Assembly: GCA_013433145.1 (NCBI GenBank)
Contig: CM024170.1
Span: forward strand, 1-64,000
Direction of reading: 5' to 3'
Length of the DNA: 64,000 bases
From: Ascaris suum
Lineage: Eukaryota > Nematoda > Chromadorea > Rhabditida > Ascarididae
This document shows positions 33,078 through 45,331 of the stretch, one piece after another; within the stretch, counting starts at the first letter, position 1; each line of letters starts with the position of its first letter. The notes beneath the pieces are model-generated. The model saw only the letters and a list, made by a program, of their open reading frames with translations. It did no database searches and had not been told where the DNA came from. Position numbers and translations under genes: made by a program.

Positions 33078-33188
33078 CTCTGCCTCGGGAATAGCATCCA
33101 CTTTGCATTCCACAGCAGATGCCGTTCGGGAGTGATCGTTTGCAGTAGTGGTGATGATGTAGTTTCGTTGGTCGATGGCGGCACTGCA
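33078..33188 (-). CDS. Well-bounded exon, possibly Ig-superfamily
   Basis: The acceptor AATTACTTTTAG opens 37 codons, phase 0 to 0, ending at GAG|GTTGGT. The frame reads CSAAIDQRNYIITTTANDHS and then SAVECKVDAIPEAE. The latter resembles the B strand and following turn of I-set immunoglobulin domains (LxCxVxGxPxPxxxW), with the Trp expected in the next exon. The first Cys could close a preceding domain. No next exon was found, because the only nearby acceptor leaves an intron of 32 nt. The Ig idea is a weak inference; the exon itself is solid. Confidence 0.5.
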
Positions 33189-36100
33189 CTAAAAGTAATT
33201 AGTATAAATGGAATGAAGTGCAACGTCTCGAGAAAAGTGCAAAGTCCGTATTTTTCAAAAGTTGATGAATCAAAATGAATCACCATACAAAAAGTCAAGC
33301 AAAGTCTCATATTACGCCAACAAATCTGGAAGCTCCAGCTGCAATGGGTCTCAAGTTGAAACAAAATAAACAATGTGAAATATTTTCTGGTTCATCGAAA
33401 ATAGCTTTGAAATATCATCTCTTTTACTTCGAACGATTCACTATGCAAGCGTTATTGGGCAACGCTGGACGAATATAACGGAAATCATTAAGGCATTAAA
33501 AAGCGATTACCTAGAACTTTTAGTTCATAACTTTGGCGAATTAATAACACGTGCCGAAACAAACGAGAAAAATTTAACTTTCCATACAATCTGTGCAAAA
33601 CAAAAATACACCTAATGCAAAATGCATATAAATTTCTTAAATTTCTAAACCTTTCAGGCTTACAGCATTTTTTTCGCAGATTTATAGATTGACAGTAATC
33701 AAACCAAATTATAAATAAAACTAAATTATAACCAACTCTAACTAGTAACAAACTAAACTAAGAATAAAACTAAACAAAATAATAAAGCAAAACTAATTAT
33801 TCAACTAAACTAATAAAAAGATAAAACTAGCAACTGAACTAAATTAGTAAAACAACTAAACTAACAAGAGAACTACCAAATAACAAAACTCAATAAATAA
33901 TAGATCTAATAATATAACGAATAGAAAAACTAATAGTAAAGCAAACAACAAAACTAATCATAAAACTAATAATAAAGCCGATAACAAAACTAATAATAAA
34001 ACTAAAGTAATAATAAAACGAAACTAGTAACAACACCGATGATGAAACTAATAAAAAACCAATAATAAAGATAAAAACAAAAGTAATCGCAAAACTAATA
34101 AGTCAACCACGGTAATAATAAAACTAAACTAATAAGAAAACAGAAGTAATCATAGAACTAAACTAATGATAAAATGAGACTGATAATTGAACGAAGCAAT
34201 AATAAAACTAAACTAAGAAAAAATTACGCTAAGAAAAGAAATGAACTAGTAAAAAACCAAGCTAATAAAAGTACTAAACTAATGAAAAAACTAAACTAAT
34301 AATAAAACTGAACTAATTTACAACTAAATTAATAATAAAACCAATAATAAAACGAAAAAAAAAACTCTTTGTAAAGCAAATAACAAAACTAAGAACAAAA
34401 CTAATAATACTACTAATAACGAAAGTAATAATAAAACTAACAATAAAACTAAACTAATATAACTACTAAAAAAAAGATAAAATTAACAACCAATTAATGG
34501 TCAAACAAAGAGTAAAACCAATAATAAGAGCAATAATAAAACTAATAATTAAAATAAAAATAGAATTAATGATAAACATAATAATAGAACTAAACTCGTA
34601 AGAAATCTAAACTGGCGACAAAACTAAAGAAATAATATAACAACAGTAATAAAAAAACTAAACGAAACAAAAAACGAAACCAGCAATAAAACTAAACGAA
34701 CAATAAAACGAAACTGATACTAAAGCTAAACTAGTAACAAAACTAAACCAATAATATAACTAAACTAACAAAAAAACTAATCTAACAATAAAACCAAACT
34801 AATAATTAAACTAAACTAATAAGAAAATCAACCAAATATTAAACTAAACTAATGATCAAATCAGTTAAGAATAAAACAAAGCTAGTAATAAAACCAAGTA
34901 ATAACAAAACAAAATTATAATGAAATTACAGTAGAAATAAACTAAACTAATAATAAAACTAAATTAATAATAAAAATAATAATACAACGAATAATGGAAC
35001 TATTAGTAAAGCAAATAAAAAGGCTCATAATAAAAACTAATAATACTACTGATAAATAAAGTAATAATAAAATTAAAAATAAAAGCAATAATAAAACTGA
35101 ACTGATAAGTAAAGTAATAACAAAAAAACAAAACTAATAACACAACAAAACAACTAATAAAGCAAAACTAAAAATTCAAACAATTAATAATGAAACTAAA
35201 CTATTAATAAAGCGAAAAACAAACTAAACTAATAATAAACTAATGATAAAACAAATAATAAACTAATAAAAAAATCTAATAATAATTCAATGATAAAATT
35301 AAATATAAATGAATAAGAGAGTCACTAATAAACTAATAATCAAAGTACTAATAAAGTATTCGTAAAACAAATAATGAACTAATTGCAAAAGTAATAATAA
35401 AACTAGTACCAATAAGACATGTGATAAAATTATAAACCAATGATAAAATTAAAAACAAAAATAATAAAACTAATAATAAACAAATACAAAGAAATCATAA
35501 AATAAAGAAATAAGAAAATTAACTAACAATAAACAAAAAACAAAACCAATAACAAAAACAAGAAAAACCACTAATAAACCAATTACGAACCTAATTATAA
35601 ACGAATCTAATAACAAAACTAATAATAAAAATACTAAAACCAGTAATAAAGAAATAATAAAATTAATAACAAAAATAACAAAGCTAATAATGAACTAATA
35701 AGAAAACTAATGACAGACTAATAAGGAAACTAATAATGAACTAATAATAAACTGAAATAAAACAAGTAATAAAGTAGCAATAAAACTAATAATAAAGTGA
35801 TAAAGAATTAATATTAAACTAAAACTAAAACTGCCGAAAAACAAACAATAAAACCAATAGGAAACCAGTAAGAATAGTGATAAAAACTAGTAACGAACAA
35901 ATAAAAATTTAACAACAAAACTAATAACAAACATATTAAAAAAATCACTAATCAAGAAACGGTAAAATTAATGAAAACCTTGAATTAATAATAAAAGAAA
36001 TAATAAACTAACAATTAAAACAATAGTAAAGCAATAGTAAAACTCATAATTGGCTAATAATAAAAATAAAAAGGAAGTAATGAAGAAACAAAATTAAACA

Positions 36101-36886
36101 AAAAATAAAACTAGTAATAAACTAATAATAAAACAAATAATAAACAAAGCTACTACTAAACTAACAATAAAACTAACATTAAAAATAACTACAAAAAATA
36201 ATAACTTACAATAAGAAGGAATAATAATAACTAACAATAAGAACAATAAATAAATAACAAATAATAACGAGTAAATAATACATAACAATAAACAACAAAT
36301 AATAAATAATAACAATAAATAGTAAAGTAAACAGTAACAGTGAATAATAACAGTAATAAATTTTTATGAATAATTATGATAAAAAATAATAGTAAGAGGA
36401 GAAGTAAGAATAATGACAGAAATAAAAGCAATAACAATAGAAACAATAACAGTAACAAAATTGGTTATAATGAAATAATAATAATAAAGAAAACAATAAT
36501 AATAATAGAAAGAGTGATGATGGAAATAATAACAAGAGAAATAATAAAATACAAATAATAGTAATATAAATACTAATAAGAGAAATAATAGTAATGCAAA
36601 TAATAACAAATAAGGAATAGTAGAACTGATAACAACAATACGAATAATAATAATACAAGCAGTAATTATCCAAATAATAATGATACAAAGAACAGTAATC
36701 CAAATAAGAATAACTGAAACAATAAAAATACAAACAAGAAAAACTCAAATTATAATCATACAAATAACAATGATAGAATAAAACATACAAGCTAGGCAAA
36801 TGATAAAAGAAAGAACAGAAGACTAATACGAAAAACAGAAATAGCCGAATAACAACACAAGTAATACAAACAGTGTAAATAATAAT

Positions 36887-37189
36887 TCAGATAATAATAC
36901 CAAAACGATCCACGGCTGTTGAGGCGACAGACGAAGAAACAAACTCGACCACTAAGAGATGTAGAACTAACGACGATGAGCACTGAAAGACACAAGGATA
37001 TTGAACAGCAAAGAGAGGCCGCAGGCTATTCACATCTACGCCTACTGTCCCGAAAGTACGGTAGGTCATAACTAACACGGATGAGATACTACTTAAGATC
37101 AAACAAAGAGTGGACATAGAAGTTGTTACCCCAATGAGGATCAAGATGACCGCTACCACCATGAAACTGACTTCATCACAGAGGATCAC
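36887..37189 (-). CDS. Hydrophobic exon embedded in the A-rich array
   Basis: Within the repeat lies normal-composition DNA whose minus strand is open for about 100 codons after an acceptor-like CCTTAGCAG. It includes EVSFMVVAVILILIGVTTSM and LILSSISSVLVMTYRTFGTV, two likely membrane segments, then LRPLFAVQYPCVFQ. A donor-like GTAGGC and a downstream acceptor TGTGTCTTTCAG suggest it could be one or two exons of a multi-pass membrane protein. Codons are strongly purine-first. Family unknown. Confidence 0.4.
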   Translation of the reverse strand: MILCDEVSFMVVAVILILIGVTTSMSTLCLILSSISSVLVMTYRTFGTVGVDVNSLRPLFAVQYPCVFQCSSSLVLHLLVVEFVSSSVASTAVDRFGIII

Positions 37190-37206
37190 CTGCTAAGGTA
37201 AATCAC

Positions 37207-37348
37207 TGGTTAACAACATATTTTTTACAGGTTCTCTTCCCTTAACGACGGAGGTTTTACTGATGCGCCGAAAGTATATATATATATCGCATCAGTAAAA
37301 CCTCCGTCGTTAAGGGAAGAGAACCTCTAAAAAATATGTTGTTAACCA
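37207..37348. repeat. Near-perfect palindrome, 61-bp arms, 20-nt loop
   Basis: Left arm 37207-37267 and right arm 37288-37348 are reverse complements with a single mismatch (ACAGG against AGAGG). The loop is CCGAAAG plus a TA-run. The right arm and the DNA after it recur near 51.17-51.5 kb without the inverted partner, so the palindrome looks like a local inverted duplication. It sits at the edge of the island in the A-rich array. Confidence 0.95.
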
Positions 37349-37763
37349 ATGACTCCTGATAAAACTAAATTATAATGAAATTAAACTAGTAATAAATTAA
37401 ACTAACAATAAAACTAAATAAATAATAAAACAAAACCAATAATTTAAGAAGAAGAGAAAACGAATTAAAAAAACTATGCTAATAATAAACTTAAACTAAT
37501 AATAAAACTAAGCTGATAATAAAAGCAAAGTAACAAGAGAAATAAACTGAAAATAAAAAAACTAATACTAAAACTAAATAATACAGGAATTAAGCAAATA
37601 ATAAAACTAAAAGAAATTTTGGAGGAAATTTAAGCAATTTTTAGTGGAACGCAAATGAGTACTCATTCCCTCCATCAGAATTGTAATCTGTAAGAGCTTG
37701 AGCGACTAGGTAATCGTTCTTCTCTGATATAACCACAAGTTTGAACAGCAATTTTGATGGTGT

Positions 37764-38152
37764 TTATCGAGCGAACTCTGTAGGAAAACAAAGAGATTGA
37801 AGCGGTCTTTGTGCAGAAGAGCTCTGCTATCCTCATGAAAAACATGTTTTGACAGAATAAAATCAATAGACGGTCAAGTATTCAGAAAGATAGCGAGATG
37901 TTCGTAAGTGGAAAGAAACGCCGAGAATATCAACACACGTGAACCTTAGCATCGTTCTTTCCCCAATGAAATAAGTCGGAAAAATCGTTCAATTATTTGT
38001 CAAACGCATTAAAGGATCGAATAAACGAAGATGAGATTCAAAGAACATTATCCACATCTGCTAGTGATTTCTTTCCTTGCACCAGCGAGTCGCTTTTCAA
38101 GTCGTTTACGTGCCTCTTCTGCATTTTCATAATTGCTCGTCAAGTCGATAAT
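37764..38152 (-). CDS. Two-exon 3' end, coiled-coil protein
   Basis: Exon 38083-38152 follows the acceptor CCTATTGTAG. It reads IIDLTSNYENAEEARKRLEK with heptad-like spacing and is compatible with the donor GCTG|GTGCAAGG. A 305-nt intron ends at an excellent acceptor (TTTTCCTACAG); the exon at 37777 completes the codon and stops within five residues (EFAR-TAA). An alternative donor at 38056 would extend the exon by nine codons. Another frame in the 37.7-kb exon is open to 37675. Family unknown; a helical bundle or coiled coil is likely. Confidence 0.45.
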
Positions 38153-40247
38153 CTACAATAGGAAATTTGTTGAAAATGAGTATGGAATTTTTATTTAAAA
38201 AATTTCTTCCAAGTGAATGTAGTAAATGGCCATCCGGAAAAAAAGGCTTTCAGTTTCCAAATTCACGGATCATATAGATCCATTATCAACGATCATGTTA
38301 CATATAATGCACAGTTACTGCCACTTTCGACTGTACTAAACATAGGCCACTTTTCAGAGGATTCCCCTCATCCGAAGATGGCTAATATCAAAATACTGTT
38401 CATGGTGACCACTCATGAAACGTGAAAATCTTTGCAAATATAAATTTAAACACAAATCTAATTACAAATAGAAAATTCGATAAAAATATAAATATAATTA
38501 TAAACTTTAGTATAAAAATAGATATAAAATAAATACAACTATAAATATAAATATAAATATGACAAACATAAATATAAATTAAATATAAATATGACGGCAA
38601 ACATAAATGCAAACACAAATATAAATGTAAATATAAAAATAAATTTGAACATGAATATCAATATTAATGCTCAAACAAAGATAAGGATAAACATAGATTG
38701 CAAATATAAGTTTAACTACAAATATGAATTTAAATATAAAGATAAGGACAAACTTAAATCATAAATATAACCATAAACTTAACAAATATTGATATTAAAA
38801 TAAATCTAAGCAAAAAACAAAATTTCAATTAAAACATTAACACAAATATAAATGTAAACACAAATAAATATAAAGAGAAATAAATATGCAAATATAGACG
38901 CATTCTTGAAATAAACACATAAACATAAATAAAAACATAAATTTGAATGAAAACGTAAGATTAAAAATAATATAACAGCAAAGAGGAATGTATGCAGAGA
39001 TAAATATAAAACAAAAATAAAAACGCTAGTATAAACGAGAAAATTTATAGGAATAAAGATAAAGACAAATATAAATTGTAGACGTAAATGTAAATAAAAC
39101 CATATGCAGAATGAGGAAATATAAATAACGAATATAAATGTGAATGAAAATATAGATAGAAAAGTTAATGGAAACATAAATATAAATATAAAGATATATA
39201 TAAATTCAAAGATAAACATGAATATACATATAAATACAAATCCAAGTGCAAATGTAAACAAGACAAGAATATAAACAGAAATATAAATATGGAGAAGTAA
39301 ATAAATAAATGTTTATATTCAATTCTTTTTGCTTGTGAATATAAACACACGTGAATACATGTGAAAAAAAAAACATGTGAATATAAAATGAAGAAATAAA
39401 TGTAGATATAAACATAAGTATGAATATAAACATAAATATAAATATAAATATTGACTGAAAAAATTAATATAAAAATAAACATGAGTATAAAAAATCATAT
39501 AAATGTATATATGTAACTAAAAACATAAAGATAAATATAACTTATACATCTAACACTAAACAAAATAAAAATCATAAATGAATATAAACATTTAAAAAAA
39601 TTATAAGCACAGATAAAGATATAAAATTAAGTATAAGTGCAAATGTAAGCAAGTCATAAACATAAACAGAAATAGAAATATGGAGAAGAAATAAATAAAT
39701 AAATAGAATTCAAAGGAAATAAATTGAAATAAACACAAGTATAAATGCAAATGTAAATACAAATACTAATATAAGCATAAGTGCAATTGCAAATATAAGT
39801 ATACGTAATTCGCATGCAAATCAAAATCTGAGAACAAAAACAAATATCAATGCAAATATGAATGTGAATATATATTAATATAAATACTAATATGAGTACA
39901 AACCTAATGATCAATTTAAATTGTAAATATAAATGAAAATATAAACATTAATGTAATATAAAGATAAGCACAAATATGAATTATGGTTGCAACTGTAAAC
40001 ATAAATATAAAGAAAAATATAAATACAATTTTTTAATATAAACATAAACATCAAATATCAACATAAACATATAAAATCATAAATAGATATAGAAAAATAA
40101 AACGAACGCAAACAAAAATCAACATAAACATAAAACTAAGTGCACTAACATATAGATATAAATACATAATAATTAAATGTGATGGTTAATACAATTTTTA
40201 AATATAAATATAACTATAAATATAAGAACAAATAAATAAATAAATAA

Positions 40248-40252
<5 letters not shown>

Positions 40253-40309
<57 letters not shown>
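40253..40309. repeat. (TA)n microsatellite
   Basis: About 28 uninterrupted TA units inside the ATAAATATAAA array. The corresponding run in the 51-52 kb copy (52228-52265) is shorter. Confidence 0.95.
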
Positions 40310-40315
<6 letters not shown>

Positions 40316-40551
40316 CAGATAAAAATATTAATACAAACAAAAATGGAGATAAAAAATGAAATAAAATGCAAATATAAATCTAAATGCAAATGCAAATATG
40401 AATATAAATAGATAAAAAAGAAATCTAAAAACAGAGATGAATACGAAGATGAGGAAAAAATATAAATATAATTTTAAATATGAACATAAATATAAATATA
40501 AAGAAATACAACGAGAAACATAAATTATAAACATAAACATAAATGTGAATG

Positions 40552-40558
<7 letters not shown>

Positions 40559-40636
<78 letters not shown>
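40559..40636. repeat. (TA)n microsatellite
   Basis: About 39 TA units, the longest in the window. Confidence 0.95.
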
Positions 40637-40640
<4 letters not shown>

Positions 40641-41221
40641 TATTAGTGTAAATCTAGTTGTATACACAAATATAAAGATAAGGACAAAAATGAAGATAAA
40701 TGATTGAAAAAGTGAAAATACACAAATATTAATACAAAGATAAAGATGAAGATGAATACCAAATGAAAACATAAACATTAATTTAAATATTACGGTAAAT
40801 ACAAAGATGCAGTCAAATAAAAATTTCAAATATAAATAGAAATATAGCCTAGAACAGAAACAAAAATGCAAATTATGAATACAAATGCAAAAATAAAAAT
40901 ATACATAAATGTAAATATAAATATAAATAGTGCAATAAATACAAATGTAGACATAAATATAAAGAAAGAAACAAATGTAAGTTATAAACATCAATTTAAA
41001 GTTCTTGCGTAAATATCAATATAAAGATAAATACAAATTGCAAGTACAAATATATGTGTGATTACAAGTACAAAGATAAAGACTGAAAGGAAGGTAAATT
41101 ATCAATGTCGATGTAAATGTATGTAAATGTTTTCATAAATATAAATTGCAAGCACAAAAATTAAGCAAATAGGAATATAACGATCAGTACAAATCTAGAT
41201 ACAATTATAAATGCAAGCGAA

Positions 41222-41365
41222 AATATAAAGATACACATTAACAAACGTTACCATAAAAAACGCAATTATAAAATATAAAGATACACATAAATATAAAGAT
41301 ACACATAAATAATATAAAGATACACATAAATATAAAGCGAAAATATAAAGATACACATAAATAAA
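41222..41365 (+). repeat. Minisatellite, unit AAATATAAAGATACACATAA
   Basis: Five or six copies of an approximately 20-nt unit, some truncated, within the larger array. It is a locally amplified, more homogeneous block. Confidence 0.8.
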
Positions 41366-42966
41366 AACGTAATTATATATATGAATATTAACATAAATAT
41401 GAAGCTAATGCCAAATATAAACGGTAAATCTAAATATAAATACGAATAATAATATTAAGAAAAAGAGAGAGAAAATTGTTCGCTATAAATATAAATGAAA
41501 AGGTAAATATAAACATAAATAAAAAATATAGCAGCAGATATGAATATTAAAACAATATAAAGAAATATAAAGAGGAGTGTAAATTGCAAATTCAAATTTA
41601 AATATAAAAACCAATATAAATATAAATATTATTAAGTGTTAATATAAATACAATTAGAAAGATAATGGCAACCACGAAGCAAGATAATAAATGAAAGCGT
41701 AAGTAATAATGCTAATATAAATATATAGATAAACGTACACTGTAAGTACAAATACTAATATAACTATAAATGTGAAACTCAATACAAATATAACCAAAAG
41801 TGTATATTTAAATATAAATATAAATGCAAGTATTTATATTTATATAAATTTCGATATTACATTTTAAAAAATTCAAATTTTGACGCAAATATAAATGTAA
41901 TGATAGAGATAAATATAAATTATTAATATAAATATGAATTAGAAATAATGACTAATATAAACATAAATTACAAATATAAAAATAGATGCATATATTAACA
42001 TAATCATAAATAAAAGTATAACCATGAATGCCGGTAGAAGTATGAAGGTGATGATAAATATAAATAAAAGTGAGAGTAAAATCATAGATACAATTATAAA
42101 TATAAATAGAAATTAAAATAAAAATATCACAATAAGTACCAATATAAATATGCCACAAATGTAAGCATAGAGATAAAGATATGGAGGACGATAAATTATA
42201 AAAAAACATATAAATTTAAATACAAACATTAATATAAAAATGACCATAAATGTAATTAAATTTATACCTATATTTCTGCATTTAAGTTTATTTGTTTGAA
42301 CAAGGAAAAATGATTTTTTTTTAATTTTCAAAAAGTTCATTAAGTAAAAAAACGTTAAATACATTTAAATCTGGATTTAAATTTATTTCCTCACACAAGG
42401 AAATAAATATAAATTTAAATTTAAAAATAAATAATAATGTAAATAAAAATTCACATATAAATTTTAAAAAAGAAGTATAAATAAAAACAAGTATAAATAT
42501 AAATACAAACATGAATACAAATTTACGTCTACACATAAATGACGATATGAATAAGAAAATAGACATAAATATACATATAAATATAAATGTAGATTTAAAT
42601 TATATATATTAAAACAAATGATTATAAAGACCGATATAAATTATGAATACAAACATAAATACGAATAAGTATGAAGATATATAAACTATAAATATAAATG
42701 TAAATGTAAATACTGATATAAGGATAAAGACAAATACAAATTAGAAATAAGACTGTCAACATAACTAAAATGTGAGTATGAAGATGAATTATGAATATTA
42801 ATATAAATATAAATTATAGATACAAAAGTATATTATAATGTAAAGATAAGGATTCCAAAAAAAAAAAAAAATGTTCTGCATTTGTAGATGTGCTAACAAG
42901 ACAAGCGATAATCCTTCGTATATTAGAATGTCGAGGGTTTCAAACCAATGATGGAAGATTCCTTAC

Positions 42967-43094
42967 CGCAATTTTGTCGATGATCATTTGGGTGCAAGGA
43001 TCTACATGTCGAAGTAGACCAAAAGTGCACCACAAATCTCCTTCGTGCGCTTGCTACTAATTGCTTCATCGCAAGGAACTGCATCAACCAGTGA
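42967..43094 (-). CDS. Saposin-B-like exon, frame broken
   Basis: The acceptor GGTTGTGTTGCAG and a perfect donor (GCG|GTAAGG) bound 128 nt. The phase-0 frame reads PCDEAISSKRTKEICGALLV and soon stops (TAG). The last third, in another frame, reads DPCTQMIIDKIA. Together they follow the saposin-B pattern of Cys-x2-Leu, then Cys about ten residues on, then a basic/hydrophobic helix, but on two frames. Saposin-like proteins bind lipids or membranes and are numerous in nematodes. A third frame is open throughout but has poor composition. This is either a pseudogene exon or a base error. Confidence 0.4.
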
Positions 43095-43099
43095 CTGCA

Positions 43100-45320
43100 A
43101 CACAACCTGATTGCTACGCTTGTTATATTAAGGTGAATTGAAACTCTAAGCACGCCTTATCCACCTCACCTGATTGCTTCAAATTCTATGCCAACATAAG
43201 TTTATGGTATATTATAATCAACGTATCCTACACCGCCATATGTTACGAGCAAACCACAAAAGGTGCCATGCAATAAGGCTGGCCAGTACGATGTGCCCAT
43301 TTTCACCAACTATCTAATGAGAAGAAGGAATGACTCACGGTTGGGCAATCTCTCTGCACTACCTTTCAAGTACCATATCATTCACAAACTTTGAAGTTGC
43401 AACAAATATTCACTAATTTGTACAAGTCTCAAAATTTTTTCGATCTCGACAGAATGAGGCATTCTCTTGAGTCGTTTTCCGACGAAATTGGCTGAATGGA
43501 GGGATGTCAGATTGCCCTTAATCACCTTCACATTTCAAGAGAAAGTTGTTGAATTCTTAAATCTACTACAGCATCGAGCACTACTACAGGCTTGCTCATG
43601 AGGCTATAGAACACAACATCTGAAGCACTTCTGTCGAAACTACTCAATTAAAAAGATCGGACCATAAAACTACCAATAAAATTCTCTACATTAGTACGAT
43701 AACATTAAAAAGGAACTAATGGAGAGGTTTTTCTCGTATACGAGAGGTGTTTTTTTTTTTGCAAAAATCTTACAAAAAACCACCCGCCTAATATATATAT
43801 AAGATCGATGGGAAGATTTTTTCGAGTTTAACAATAATACGTTTTCTCTTTAATACATTTAGTGCGTTTTCTCAAGAAAATAAAAATTCATAGGGCATCC
43901 ATATTTTCCTTTTACACGAAGATGCTTTAAAACTTGTAAAATATCACAGAGGTGAAATAATACAATACAAAATGGTACAACATCAACAATCTAAGATAAC
44001 GGGACCATTTATAGATGAAACGCGAGCAAGAAGATGACCGAGCCGGTTGCACATATAGCCGAATGAAATTCAATTCGAATTCATAGCCACCACTTCTTCT
44101 AAAAGTACTTTGTCAATGAGTGTGGCGAAGCGATACAAAGTACTGTACATTCGAGTGCAACTATCTGCAGTAAACTTGTGCAGCCGGCAGCGATTTCCTC
44201 AGTGCAGAATTAAACGCGTAGAGGATACACATCGAAAACGAGTGACACCAAACAGGCAACAATGGATGGATGAAATGCGATCGAATGTTAGTTGGGGGGC
44301 GTATTTGATTCGTTTATATGGAGCCCTCAGATATCGGCGTCACTAAACACAAAAGAAGAAACGCTTAGCAGAGTGCAACATGCCAGTGATGTTGCAACGG
44401 AAAGAATTTCTCTGCTCGTCTATGCATTAAGAATTCTCAACACACAATGCAATAACAAATTCGATTACAGTTGATCAAATATGAAGAAATGATCGACGCC
44501 CTCAGAAATTCAAAGAAAATAAGGGTAGAGCAAGTTCGAAAAATAGATAGGAACATGGAAATGACCATATTTTCAGTTGGATGGCTCATCTGATACAAAA
44601 ACGTCGTAGTGAAAAAAACGGGGATAAATTTTCGACTCAAAAACATTTCTTTGCTGTTCGCCTGAATTATATAAAGCGAAAATTTGAGATAACTTTTGAA
44701 TATAAAGGTTGCATTTGAAAAGATATGTTGGTAGGAACATCGTTTGATGTGAGCTGAAAATTTTTGTGCCCTAACTATAGCGATCGTACATTTTTGCAAC
44801 TTGCAATAACTTGGATATGCAATAAGTTTTATGTGCGAAATATGTGATCCTGTAGCATAAGCTCAAGGTTTGAGGGGCGGGGGGTAACTCCGTGGCAGAA
44901 GATCAAGGCGAGAGAAGTGCAAGCGAAGCGAACCTCTCAGAACTGCGAATACAATGGGAGTTTACGGCAAAGCTAAAGAAAAACGTGTCGTGAAAAAATA
45001 AATGCGATTCTCCTGTGTGACCATGTTCCATTTATAACCTAAAGTAGGTCTTCGAAAGCACTAAATTTCTAAGTCTTCAAAAAAAAAATCCCTTATGATC
45101 CTCAATAAAACTTTGTGGTTATAAATTTATTAAGATTTCACCAGGACTTTATTAGGAAGGAAAATATTTTCTGCAGCATTTTATTAGGCTATAGCAATAG
45201 TACATATCCAATAATAGAGCTTAGAGGATACAGGAGAGACTTTATTTCAGATTTGAAAAATACAGTGCTTTAGGCACATTACAATAGATCATTATTTCCA
45301 GTCTTATGATGGAAAAATTG
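43100..45320. other. No firm gene; scattered weak frames
   Basis: A minus-strand frame at about 43410-43560 (ANFVGKRLKRMPHSVEIEKI) is open for 50 codons without clear splice sites. A 10-bp hairpin (AGTACTTTGT/ACAAAGTACT) lies at 44104-44144. Good donors (GTGAGG near 43160, GTGAGT near 43330) have no matching open exon. Confidence 0.3.
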
Positions 45321-45331
45321 AGGATTAGTGT

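Larger units (their letters stand above)
33690..37640 (+). repeat. Degenerate (AATAAAACTAAT)-type A-rich array, ~4 kb
   Basis: Thousands of bases of variants of CTAATAATAAAACTAA with almost no G and little T. The unit is about 10-14 nt and highly diverged. The strand asymmetry (A-rich top strand) holds throughout. Hydrophobic Leu/Tyr/Ile frames on the minus strand across 36.1-36.8 kb are by-products. The array is broken by an island of normal sequence at about 36.89-37.35 kb and resumes after it. Related small arrays lie at 51.2-51.5 and 63.5-63.7 kb. Confidence 0.95.
38430..42860 (+). repeat. Degenerate (ATAAATATAAA)-type array, ~4.4 kb
   Basis: A second simple-repeat family, with variants of AAATATAAATATAAACATAA and the motif AAATGCAAATATAAAT. 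Like the first it is A-rich on the top strand and very low in G and C. Embedded are two long (TA)n runs (40253-40309 and 40559-40636) and a minisatellite at 41.2-41.4 kb. The Ile/Tyr/Phe-rich frames on the minus strand, up to 189 codons, are artefacts. Parts are copied at 51.5-52.3 and 55.3-55.6 kb. Confidence 0.95.

Noticed and set aside
36094..36799. Overlapping Leu/Ile/Tyr-rich ORFs of 70-140 codons on the minus strand
   Set aside because: They are translations of the A-rich simple repeat; stop codons are rare there for compositional reasons.
38400..42566. Tyr/Ile/Phe-rich ORFs up to 189 codons resembling membrane proteins
   Set aside because: Products of ATAAATATAAA and TA repeats, with no unique sequence or splice sites.
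33690..42860. CRISPR-like array
   Set aside because: Repeats are short, degenerate and without spacers, and the sequence is eukaryotic.
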